Origin: Pinguiococcus pyrenoidosus
Taxonomy: Eukaryota; Sar; Pinguiophyceae; Pinguiochrysidales; Pinguiochrysidaceae
Length of the DNA stretch: 36,345 bases
Direction: 5' to 3'
Assembly (NCBI GenBank): GCA_019677205.1
Contig: JAAMXY010000568.1
Span: 1-36,345 of the forward strand
The notes below the pieces were generated by a model. It was not told the origin of the DNA, ran no database searches, and saw only the letters and a list, made by a program, of their open reading frames with translations. This document shows positions 18,681 through 29,400 of the stretch, in pieces (the first letter of the stretch is position 1; each line of letters begins with the position of its first letter). Both the position numbers and the translations under genes were made by a program.

Positions 18681-20948
18681 ATGTCTGCCTCAACGGAGGT
18701 GTTCGCGGTGGGCATGAACTCGTTCAATCAGGTGTGCCCACCGATGCCCCGCTCCGAGAGAAACGAGCGAGTTCGCGGTCGGAGCCCGAGCCACGCGCAG
18801 CTGCGCGCCGTGAGCACGCCGGTGCCCGTGCCTCTGGAGGTGTCGGAAGAAGAAGGAGAGGTGGTGCAGGTGTCGGCTGGAGAGCGCATGTCGTACGCGC
18901 TGACGGCCGCGGGAACCGTGTATGAATGGGGATACAATCACGGACAGCACGTTCCGCATCCCAGGGCGAAGACCATGGGCCTCCCTCTGCAGGTACCCAA
19001 GCGCTCTCCGCCTCCGCATGACCTTTTCGAGACGTTGCGACATCTGACCAATTGACCAATTGTGTGGTGTGTTTTTTGGGGCCCGGACAGGTGCGGCGCC
19101 TGGCGGCGGGGGCCAAACATTGCCTCGCCATCCTTGAGGGTGGCTATGTGGCCAGTTGGGGCTGTGGCTACTTCGGCCAGCTGGGGCATCGGGAAGAAGT
19201 GAGCTGCCACGAGCCGCGCATCATCGACCGGCTGAAGCCCGACACGCTGGGCGACCGGGTCACCTTGATCGCGGCGGGGGCGTACCACTCGGCCGCGGTC
19301 ACGAGCCAAGGTCGACTTGTGATGTGGGGCCTCAACCGGGACGGCCAGTGTGCGCAGGGGCACAAGGAGAACACGGCCCCGCCGGAGTTCGCGCGGCTCA
19401 ATGACGCGGTGCGGGAAATCAGTCTGGGCCGGAACCACACCGCATGCATCTGCGTCGAGGGGCACACGCGCCAGGATCGAGTGTATTGCTGGGGGGCCAC
19501 GGGGTTTGGTCGCCTTGGGGTGCATACCTCAGCAAAGTACACCGCGACGCCGAAGCTCGTCACGTATTTTCGGCACGACTCCGTCCACAGCGTCAAGTGT
19601 GGAGCAAATCACACGCTAGCTTTGACCAGGTGCGCTTCGAGTTGTGGACGTGTGGCCGTACCCGGGGCAAGCTCAACCGCTTGACCGTGCCCTGTGGTTC
19701 TCTTGGAGCAGGGATGGCACCGTGCATGCGTGGGGCTATGGGGCAGAGGGACAATGCGGCCAAGGAAACGCCTTGCACCTTCGAACGCCCAGGGTAGTGG
19801 AGGAGTTGCGGCGGCAGGGCGTGCGGGCAATCTCCATTTCCGCGGGAAACTGGTGGTCGGCCTGTATATCCGTGGATGGGGATATCTACACATGGGGCTA
19901 CGGGGACGGCGGGTGGCTTGGCTGCAGGCCACCAGATCCTGACGCGACGCCCTACGTGGAGCCATCGCCGCCAACGCCGACGTCCAACGGAGCGGCTCAT
20001 CCGGAGCCGGTCGGCGACTCGATCTCGTTCGACAGCCGTCACAACGCGCTTCTTCCAGTGCGAGTGGAGGTGTGTTCCTTTCCAGATCTGATCTCCTTTG
20101 GAAACCGACGCTCGTGGATGCCTAATCTTCTTTGCGACGTCTCTGTACCCGCAAAAACAAAAACCCAGCGCCTGGCAGGAGATGACCGCCATCCGAAGGA
20201 GCTCGGCTGCGGCGGAGGGCACATGCTGATTCTCGCCTCGGACGAGAAGCCGGCCGTCGAGTGGCTCTTGGGATCGTTCGGAGCCCAGTGGAAGCCGAGC
20301 GCCGCCGCAAAAGGCGAGGACGACCCGGATACGCCGCCGGGGATGTTTCCCCCGATGAACGCAAAGTCCACGACCGCTCAGCACGCGCCGATGCCGCCGC
20401 GGCACGCGCACGCAGGGGATGCCCATCAGGCGATGTGCAGCGTGGCGCAAGAGCCGCATCTTACTGAGGAGGAGGCGCACGCCGCGGGAGACTTTGCGGG
20501 CCTGCCTCCCGAGGTGTGGAAGGTCTTCAGTGCCGTGCGACATGGCCGGGTAGAGGAGGTGGAGAGCGCTTTGGGTACCAGTGGTTTTGATGTAGATACG
20601 AAAGATGAGAAAGGCAACACGCTGTTGCACTATGCCGCTCAGAATGGGAGAAAGACAATGTGCCGGGTGATCCTGAAATATGGCGCCGACGTCAACGGGC
20701 GGAATCGCAAGGGGAACACGCCGCTCCACTACTGCTTTGCCTACGGCTTCAGCGATCTGGCGAGGTGCGTAGTCGGGTGCTTGGCGCATGCGAGAGCAAC
20801 GTCGAGATGGCATGCTGACTTTTGGTGTTTTGGTGGGTGTGTTTCTTCGTTCCCGTGCTCCAGTTGGTTGATAGGTAAAGGCGCGGACGATAGCATCTTG
20901 AACGCCGAGGAGCTGAGCCCGTACGACGGCATGTCTGGTCGCAGCTAG
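18681..20948 (+). CDS. RCC1-repeat protein with C-terminal ankyrin repeats
   Basis: Five exons, 18681-18992, 19091-19629, 19712-20069, 20169-20764 and 20864-20948, encode 629 residues; introns are 98, 82, 99 and 99 bp and all joins keep frame. About seven RCC1 blades are visible, each with a W-G or G-x-N-x-x-G/Q core (VASWGCGYFGQLGH, LVMWGLNRDGQCAQG, VYCWGATGFGRLG, VHAWGYGAEGQCGQG, IYTWGYGDGGWLG) and GANHTLAL-type strands. After a low-complexity linker come two to three ankyrin repeats (GNTLLHYAAQNG, GNTPLHYCFAYG, GADDSILNAEELSPYD). RCC1 propellers act as exchange factors or scaffolds and ankyrins bind partners; no specific role can be assigned. The exon 4-5 join restores the third ankyrin repeat, which supports the short last exon. 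Confidence 0.85.
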
Positions 20949-21303
20949 TCCTTTCTTGCTGCTTCACAGGGCGTGTCCTCGAGGTCCGGCCGGCCGGCCG
21001 AAGCGAAGTGCTCCTGCAAGTCTCCGTCCAGCAGATCAGGCGATTGCCATTGGGTGGGGCAGTCGCGGTTAAGTCCGCGACTGCTCCCGTGGACGAAGCA
21101 GTGATGTGGTGGCGTTCCAACGTGGCGGTCCGAGCTTCCACGCGAAGGGGCTCTTCTGCTGCCTTTGCAGAGGGGAGTCTCGGGAGGACGAGTCACGATT
21201 GCAACGTAGTTCCTTTGTGCCGTCAATGCCACATAACGCTAATGTTTGAGCAGTCTCTTGAGGTTTCTCAGTATGCGTTTTCCTTGCACGTCTCTCCACC
21301 CGG
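20949..21303. other. Convergent 3' region, RCC1-ankyrin / bL35
   Basis: These 355 bp lie between two opposing stop codons. Open frames here are short; I see no gene or repeat. Confidence 0.4.
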
Positions 21304-21603
21304 TCAATCTGAGGCGAAGCGCACAGCAGCCGTGAGACGCGTTTTCTCCACCAGAGGCAACGCAGCGGAATCCACCCACCTGTCATGCCTCCTGGCAGAG
21401 TACTTGTGGTTTCCGTGGCGCAGGAAAGCTTGTGGACGGATGAGGGACCAGCGCCCATGACCAAGCTTGACGACTTTCAGCCTCTTGGCGGCGCTCTTGT
21501 TGGTTTTGTGCTTGCCGAAGAACCTCGCCACTGTGCACGTGCCTCCTATTCTGCAGAGGCCCGCAAAGCGAGGGGTACTCCAGCACAGGAGACTACGCAA
21601 CAT
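21304..21603 (-). CDS. Large ribosomal subunit protein bL35, probably mitochondrial
   Basis: A single exon of 99 residues. The first 30 residues (MLRSLLCWSTPRFAGLCR onward) are basic and hydrophobic with no acidic residue, as in a mitochondrial presequence. The rest matches bacterial bL35 over its full length: HKTNKSAAKRLKVVKLGHG, then LRHGNHKYSARR, then PLVEKTRLTAAV, which aligns with the C-terminal VSKGDL helix of the bacterial protein. bL35 binds 23S-type rRNA in the large subunit. A plastid location is less likely because there is no signal peptide. The gene sits in a stretch that looks empty at first sight and is divergent from hemB. Confidence 0.75.
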   Translation of the reverse strand: MLRSLLCWSTPRFAGLCRIGGTCTVARFFGKHKTNKSAAKRLKVVKLGHGRWSLIRPQAFLRHGNHKYSARRHDRWVDSAALPLVEKTRLTAAVRFASD

Positions 21604-21912
21604 GACGCTCTGTGGCGTTGTGGCCCAGCTCCCCCGTGAAAAATGAGCTGCTTCCACCTCCACTAGCATTCTATAGGTTACTTAAGGAAAAAATAGTTTT
21701 GAGAAATCTCTTTCATCACAATCCATTATCTATAATTATATAGTAAAAATTAATTTATGGCAACGGAGAAATCATAACACGCCCGCATGTACAATGCTGA
21801 CGGCGAAGTTCAAAGTTGAACAAATCTAGGGAAGCTTAATCCGCTGTGCCATGGGCAGATAAGCCCCTTCGCAAGCTCGCAAGCTCGTTGATCTTCGCCG
21901 CACACGTTCACC
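21604..21912. promoter_or_regulatory. Divergent promoter region, bL35 / hemB
   Basis: These 309 bp contain the most AT-rich stretch of the window (about 21665-21780), followed by the recurrent CGCCCGCATG motif at 21780-21789, 124 bp before the hemB ATG. No gene is visible. Confidence 0.5.
21780..21789 (+). promoter_or_regulatory. Recurrent upstream motif core CGCCCGCATG, copy 3
   Basis: Ten-base core shared with 66-75 and 4582-4591, again 100-175 bp before a start codon. As at P1, it follows an AT-rich island. Confidence 0.3.
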
Positions 21913-23310
<1,398 letters not shown>

Positions 23311-23428
23311 GCGGATCAGAGGAAAGCAAGCACGCGTAGGAAGATCGTCACTTTGGATTTTTGATGCGTCCATACGTACAGCTGCGGGTCCGACGCCCAC
23401 GACAAAACTTGACAACTGCAGCTCCCCT

Positions 23429-24283
23429 CTATGTCGCCTTTCCGAACTCGCTCTTGGACACGTCCACCTGCGGATTTCCCCGACGGGCAAAGATCGTGAG
23501 ACAAAGGGGCGGCCTCTATGTTCCTCCTTGCTCCCACAGTGCCGACAGACCGCACACATCTCACAGATCTCTGGTGGCAGTCGTACCTCTCCATTGGGCA
23601 GCAGCTCGTAGACGTAGATGACGACGCTGGAGCCCTGGATCGCGAGCAGCATGAAGGACGGCGTGACCTCGGTGGTGGTCGCCCCGTAGCTTCCCGTGAT
23701 GCTGCCCGGATTCACAAACCACTTCCCCTCGTACTCGGTGACTTCGTTGACGTGCGTGTGGCCCGTGATCAAGATGTCGCAGTCAAGCTGGCGCTGCACC
23801 TGCGCCAAGGCATTCACATCTCCCCAAGGCACCACCTGCTCATTCGATTGTTTTTCGTGTGGTTCGAGTCTCAGTCTTCGTGAACAACAGCGGAAGCCGC
23901 GCTTCGCCACCTGAGCCTCACCTGATGTCCGTGGATGATGCCGATCTTAAAGTTGCCGATCTGCACGACTTTGTGGTCCGGGAAGCTGCTGTTCTCGTCG
24001 AAGTCCCCTTTGACCACGTGCACGGTGGGCGCCAGACTGCGCAGCTCGTCATACTGGTCGCGCGACACGAGATTCCCAGTGCAGATGACGTGCTGTACAT
24101 GCTGAGCAGCTTTCAGGAGCGTCTAAGAGGCCAAATTCGGGTCAGATCTCCTTCGGGATTCCTTCAGAAGTGGACAAGATCCGCGCGGAAGAGCACCTGA
24201 AACTTCTCCGGGATCGCAGCGGCGCGGTGCGGGATGTGCAGATCACCGAGCACGAGCACAAGCTCTCCGAACGAGCGCGCCAT
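23429..24283 (-). CDS. VPS29: Retromer subunit VPS29
   Basis: Four exons on the minus strand (24283-24197, 24122-23922, 23835-23587, 23467-23429) encode 191 residues, close to the family's 182-186. Introns are 74, 86 and 119 bp; the last exon is only 39 nt. The metallophosphoesterase-fold signatures are in order: VLGDLHIPHR, CTGNL, KGDFDEN, IIHGHQ, VPWGD, ILITGHTH and NPGSITGSY. It then has PSFMLLAIQGSSVVIYVY and a short C-terminal strand (VDVSKSEFGKAT). VPS29 is the scaffold of the retromer, which recycles cargo from endosomes to the Golgi. The gene is tail to tail with hemB (118 bp between stops) and head to head with GINS3. Confidence 0.95.
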
Positions 24284-24408
24284 CCTGGTCTGAGCGTCAA
24301 CGCGCGCGAGAGAGGCGTCGTGGCTTCTGCGTGGCTAACCTATGCGGCAACAGAAGCTGGGTCTCCAATATTGCCATAGCACGGGTACCTAGCCAAGGTA
24401 CTGTACTC

Positions 24409-24420
24409 TTTGGCGCCAAA
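24409..24420. promoter_or_regulatory. Palindromic E2F/DP-like site TTTGGCGCCAAA
   Basis: A perfect 12-bp palindrome containing TTTSSCGC on both strands. It lies 59 bp before the start of the replication gene GINS3 and 125 bp from the VPS29 start. E2F control of replication genes is known in plants and animals; here it is inferred. Confidence 0.5.
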
Positions 24421-24479
24421 TTCGTTTGAATCGTCTTGCGCCGGTTCTGCTTCGCTCTTTCGCGTCGCATGGGGCCGAC

Positions 24480-25140
24480 ATGTCCTACTTCGACCTCGAT
24501 GACATCCTGTCCGAGGAGGAGAAGGTGCAGACGCGCACGAACATCACCGCGACGCGCTTGGGCTTTCTAGATCCTGCGGCCGACGAAGAGGACCTGCCCG
24601 CCGACACCAAGGTATGAATATCGATGCGTCTATGGATAGTTGGATAGATGCGCGCGAGGAGCTGTGAGCCGCGCGAGACGCACTGAAAGGACGCCTGTCT
24701 AGGTGGAATTGCCTGTCTGGCTGGCAAAGCCCTTGGCGGCGAAGCACATGGTGGCGCTGAAGCCGCCTCCTTTCCTCTCGTCCAAGTTCAAAGAGCATCT
24801 GCTGGCCGGTCCTCTCGCGGTGAATCTCCGAGAGCACTCTCCGTTCTTCTACGCAGTGGGCTTCCAGATCGCAAGCAGCTTGGACAATGACGAGATTCAC
24901 GACATCCTGCGCCAGACGTACAGTGGCGTGCGCTTCAATCAGATCCTGGACTGGGCATACAACTCCTGCGACGAGGACATCACGCATTTCACCAAGAACC
25001 TGACGTTCCTGGAGCAGCGCCTCTTTGACGCCGGGTTCAAGAAGAGAGAGCAGATCGGCCAGTGGCGCTCGGGAGATGTGTCACAGAAGTATTTCATTGC
25101 ATCAGGTCTGAAGCGACGGAGATTGGCAGGTGCACGATAG
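24480..25140 (+). CDS. GINS3: GINS complex subunit 3 (Psf3)
   Basis: Two exons, 24480-24611 and 24703-25140, encode 189 residues with a 91-bp intron. The protein opens MSYFDLDDILSEEEKV, followed by RLGFLDP and the strongly conserved VELPVWLAKPLA. Later it has LREHSPFFYAVGFQIA and a helical C-terminal region ending in a basic tail (GLKRRRLAG), all as in Psf3. GINS (Sld5, Psf1-3) activates the Mcm2-7 helicase with Cdc45 at replication forks. Length fits the family (about 190-215). The start at 24480 is the first ATG in this frame; an out-of-frame ATG at 24469 lies close upstream. Confidence 0.92.
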
Positions 25141-25170
25141 CATTGAGCGGAAGCTTTTGCTTTGGCTTTT

Positions 25171-25230
25171 GTGTCGTTGGTGTTGGTGTTGGTGTTGTGT
25201 ATGTGTGTGTTGTGTATGTGTGTGTTTTCG
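25171..25230. repeat. GT-rich microsatellite
   Basis: Begins as TTGGTG hexamers and changes into GTGTGT/ATGTGT runs over about 60 bp. Confidence 0.9.
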
Positions 25231-25631
25231 GTTGTGATTGCTTCTTGTTGCTCCTGCAGCTTTTGTCGCTTTCGTCCATGTCAGCCCAGAGCTCTCCAGC
25301 GTTGTTCTTCGTCCAAGCCCAAGCCGTGCACTCTCGCTTCTGCGGCACAACTGGGGCAGCGGCCGGGTAGAGCGAAGCTTCCCGGACCCATCATGTTTGG
25401 TCCGCCATTGACTATGAGAGCATCGAGACGGCAACGGAAACACTTGTGTACAATGTCCGTCCCTCTCTCAGAGGACAAGGAAGGAGCGTTTGACGCCTTC
25501 TCTCTCGGCAGCGGCACAGGCAAGCAGGGTTTCCCGTCTCCCGCGCGAGCGAACAATCGTGCCCGCGGCCCGGATGACTGCAACCTGAATTCATTTCCAC
25601 CAGATGCTCGTGCTGCTGAATCAAAGAAAGT

Positions 25632-25688
25632 AGCAAAGCAAAGCAAAGCAAAGCAAAGCAAAGCAAAGCAAAGCAAAGCAGAGCAAAG
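25632..25688. repeat. Pentanucleotide array (AGCAA)n, about 11 copies
   Basis: A nearly perfect 5-bp repeat just outside the stop of the plastid membrane protein gene. On the minus strand it reads as an artificial Leu/Cys/Phe/Ala repeat. Confidence 0.95.
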
Positions 25689-25733
25689 TAGCACTTTTAG
25701 ATTGGCGTCAAAAGGGCAAAAGAAAAGGACATC

Positions 25734-26252
25734 CTAATAATCTCTGTACAGGTCAAGCTCTTCCTTGGGCGCTTGGTCGGGCTGCAGCGTTGGCATCTGG
25801 CCGACTTCCACCTTCTTCTCCGCCAGCTCTTGCTGCTCCCTCTGCCTTTCTTCCTGCTCTCTCCTCAGCTTTTCCTCAAAGGCCTTCTTCTCCTCCTCGC
25901 CAGCCAGCAGGTCGCCCAGCATCTGGTACGAGTCCGTCTTGTCGATGATGAGCGCCACAATCCACGAGAACAAGTATCCCGCGACACTGATGAAGATCGC
26001 GAAAGCGAACACCGGGCCGTAGATCTCGATGGCCTGGACCTGCTCGACGGCCGGGCGCCGCACGAGACTGACGTCGCGTGGCGCCAGTCCCTCCGGCGTG
26101 GCGGACGTGAACGGAGATCTTCGCGTGCTGGGTGCCAACCGCGACCCGCTCCGCGCTGTACATGCTCTTCGCGGGGCGGTAAACGCAGCGCTCGGTGCCA
26201 GAAGCACCAAGAGCCCGAGGACACACAGGCCGCAAGCAGACAGTCGCGCCAT
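25734..26252 (-). CDS. Plastid-targeted single-helix membrane protein, unknown function
   Basis: A single exon of 172 residues from the only in-frame ATG near the start (26252). Residues 1-23 form a signal peptide ending APSAA, then F24-TAPRR opens an Arg/Ser-rich transit peptide, the classic motif for import into red-lineage complex plastids. A single transmembrane helix spans about 77-103 (IYGPVFAFAIFISVAGYL...). A charged coiled coil (about 118-150, rich in Glu/Lys/Arg/Gln) and a short acidic tail ending LDLYRDY follow. I recognise no family. The layout (one helix, then a charged helix) would suit a small thylakoid or envelope subunit or assembly factor, which is inference. It is head to head with CFAP74 with 193 bp between starts. 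Confidence 0.8.
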   Translation of the reverse strand: MARLSACGLCVLGLLVLLAPSAAFTAPRRACTARSGSRLAPSTRRSPFTSATPEGLAPRDVSLVRRPAVEQVQAIEIYGPVFAFAIFISVAGYLFSWIVALIIDKTDSYQMLGDLLAGEEEKKAFEEKLRREQEERQREQQELAEKKVEVGQMPTLQPDQAPKEELDLYRDY

Positions 26253-26445
26253 GCTCCCCTTTTGAACCTGCGGCGCGGGGACAGCAAAGGGTGAAGTCCC
26301 GGCGATGTTCAATCTTGAACCCGCGTCCGGAGCGCGCCGGAGTCGGGGCAAGTCGGAGCCGGCGTCGTGACAGACGGAAGACAAGGTTTCCGCCAGTCAG
26401 ATCCGAGGATCTCCAGATGTGAAACGCGCGACGCATTGAAGGGGC

Positions 26446-29400
26446 ATGCTATGGGTTCTCAAGGCAGGGAAGCTTGGAAACGGCCGAAATTTAAGCCGAG
26501 CCCAAAATGTTCTTACAACGCCGCAGAGGCCGACGCAGCGCCCAGCGCCGCCTACTGGCCAGCGCCATCCTTTCGACATGGACCCGACTGCCCATATCGA
26601 GCCTTTTCCACCGGCGGTGACCAAGGCGGCAGCGCAGTCCTTGGGACTGGCTGGTCTGTCCGACTTCCGGAGCCATCGCAAGGGCCTGCAGCTCCGCTCG
26701 GCAGTGGAGGCCCTGAAGACCAAGGCCTTGGAGCAGAAGCTCGCCGCCGAGCAAGAGGTGGATCGCCTGGGGGACCTGGAGCAGCAGCGGGAGGAGGCCA
26801 AGGAGGCCTACCAGGCACTGCAGAAGCAGATTGACGATCATCCGTTGGGACCGAATGCCCAGAAGAAGGAGGTACTGGTCCAACTCGCCGGCCTGGAGGC
26901 CGCCTTTGGGGCCGCGGAAGAGGAGTACTTGGAGCAGAAGAAGGTAGCGGAAGAAGCGCACGCCGAGTATATCGCCCTCCAGCGGGAGCAGGACAACACG
27001 GAACGGGACATGGCTCGTGTTGGCACCATACTGGCTGATACGGCCCAGAAATTTGAGGAGAAGAGCCGCAGAGACCGGAAGCACGCAAGCAAGGCAAAGG
27101 CAGGGGCCAAGAAGACTGCAGGCGTGTACGAGACCATGCAGCAGAGGCGCTCCGAGGACCGAGAGATGCAGGAAGAGCAGGCCAAAGAGCTAGCTGCTCG
27201 ACAGATTGAAGCGGCGAAGAGCCTCCGCCCCCCTGCGGTGGACAAGATCCGCGAGAGCCGCCGCGTCTTCGCAATTGCAAGGCGCAGAATGGTGGAGGCG
27301 AAGGAGCAGGGGCACCGCGATCGCACAGAGGCAGTTCTGCAGCTCCGTGCCGACACAGACGCGGCCTTCGACAAGATCAAGGGAGCGAACGAGAGGCTTT
27401 GGATTCGCCAGCGCCAAAAGCAGGAGGCCCAAGGCAATGAGTACAGGGAGCTGCTGCGCCGTGGCAAGAATCCGCACGAGGTGTGGAAGAAGCGCGACCT
27501 CCAGCAAAAGGAGAAAGCCTCGGAGGAGCGGCAGCTGGAGCGGATCTGCGTCTCGAAAATGGAGCTCGCCAAGAAGATGGCCGCCGAGGCCCAGTACAAC
27601 AAGAAGCTGGACGACGCCGAGTTCGTCAGAAGAGAGTACGAGAAGAAGCACCGGGCAGCTCTGGGCCGCCACGTCACAGAGGAGCGCGTGGCCGAGTACA
27701 TCCGCAGCAAGACCAAGGACGGGCGGGAAGTTGTTGATCCGTCCGGCAAGATGTTCAGGATTGCGCCGTCGCAGGCCACAACCATCCGCGACGGCTCCTT
27801 CGGCCTCGGCTACAACCCCAACCAGACGGCGGAGAACAAGCGGGCAATCACCGATCTCGTCGCCCAACGCTACGGAGGTCGACAAGCAGCAGGCTTTGGC
27901 GAGTTCGAGCACCTGCTTCCCGAAGAGGAAGGAACCGCTGACGGCGTTGCCGGTGAAGAAGAGGGGGATGAGGGGGCTCGCCAGAGGAACGATGCCACTG
28001 GCGTCAAGGCCAGTCTTCATCCCTTCCTGAGTCCCCGAGAGGAGCCGCCGGGAAAGTCGCTGGCGACGGCAACCGGGGTCCTACCTGGGAACTCCCTCCA
28101 AAGCTTGGAAGCGACACGAGCAGCGGAGCCCGCAGCTTCAGATGGCAAAAGGGATGGGCAGAACATGGCGCCAGGCCTTGAAAACCCTCGAGCAATCAGC
28201 CGCTTCGAACAGCAGGCGCTGGAGAGGGCTCGGCAACGCCAGAAAGACCGCCTCACCGAGGGCGAAACTCAAGTCGCCGGCGGCCGACGCTTCAAGGGCT
28301 CCGCCTTTCTCTTCAAGCCATCGGTCCTCCGCTTCCATGACTTCGAAGTGGGCAAGTCGTACACGGCCAAGGTGCTTCTGACCAACACATCCCTGACGTT
28401 CAACGCCTTCGCGGCGCTGCCGCTGGACATCGACGTGCGGGACTACTTCGATGTCGCTTATGAGAAGCCAGGACGCATGAGTGCGGGCATGAGCTGCGAG
28501 CTTCACATCACCTTCACGCCGAAGATCAACGAGGACGTCACCTGCCAGCTCAAGTGCCGCGGCAAGACGGGCGCCTTCGAGCTGCCCATCGAGTGCCGAA
28601 TCCGACGCATGGCGCCCGCGGTGTCCCCCGCCGTCCTGGACTTCGACGCCGTTGTTCTGGGAGAGAGCGAGACCCGCATCGTCAAGATCCGGAACGAGGG
28701 CGCCTTGCCCATGGACTATGAGATCGTGGACGCCTTCACAGGAGAAGCCTTTGGGCAGCCAATGGCGCTCGGAGACGCGACCGAGAGAGAGGCGCAAGTA
28801 GAGGAAGCGAGGCGCTTATCGGAGGCGTTGTCCACCGAAGAGCAGCTGGTGCGCCAAGCCGAGGCAGAGAGCACCTTGTGCCTCCACTACGAGGCAGGCG
28901 ACCCAGGGCCTTATCGCAGCTCGCCAAAGGGACGGGTCGACGCCTACAGCGAGGTGAAACATGCGATCACCTTCGCTCCCTTGCGCGAATCCCTCTTCGA
29001 CGCCGATGATGCGCGAGGCCACCATCGGCTGCTGGTGCGCTGCACAACGCAGCAGCGAAGCAGTCGGAGCTCGGCGAGCATCACCGTGAAGAAAGAGATC
29101 GCGCTGGAGGTGCTGGGCCACGGGCTGCCGACGCCCATCTACGTGGAGAAGGCTTTCCAGGACTTCGGCTGCTGCGTGTTTGGGAAGCTCTACCGCAAGC
29201 AACTCACCATTCGCAACCGCGGCAAGATCGCGTACAAGGTGCTGTTCACCACGCCGGCCTTCCTGAAATCGGCGCTGGCCTTCAGCCCCGACATGGGCTT
29301 CATCCAGCCGCAGTCCACCTTTCGCGTGAACCTCAAGTATACGCCGACCGAAGAGGTGCTGCAGCAGGTGGGTCGCTACGCCTCTCTGGAGAAGGGCTTG

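Larger units (their letters stand above)
25141..25733. other. Convergent intergenic region with microsatellites
   Basis: These 593 bp lie between two opposing stop codons. They carry a GT-rich tract (about 25171-25230) and a pentanucleotide array (25632-25688). Longer reading frames here arise from the repeats and are not convincing. Confidence 0.5.

Noticed and set aside
19593-20813. 406-codon minus-strand frame over the RCC1-ankyrin gene
   Set aside because: No domain, while the plus strand shows RCC1 and ankyrin repeats in a spliced frame.
21665-21780. AT-rich stretch as a replication origin or organellar insertion
   Set aside because: No organellar gene fragment or origin motif can be read; its position between divergent starts is better explained as promoter DNA.
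25281-25694. Minus-strand frame opening with a repeated Leu-Cys-Phe-Ala pattern
   Set aside because: The apparent signal-like start is a translation of the (AGCAA)n microsatellite; the rest is not protein-like.
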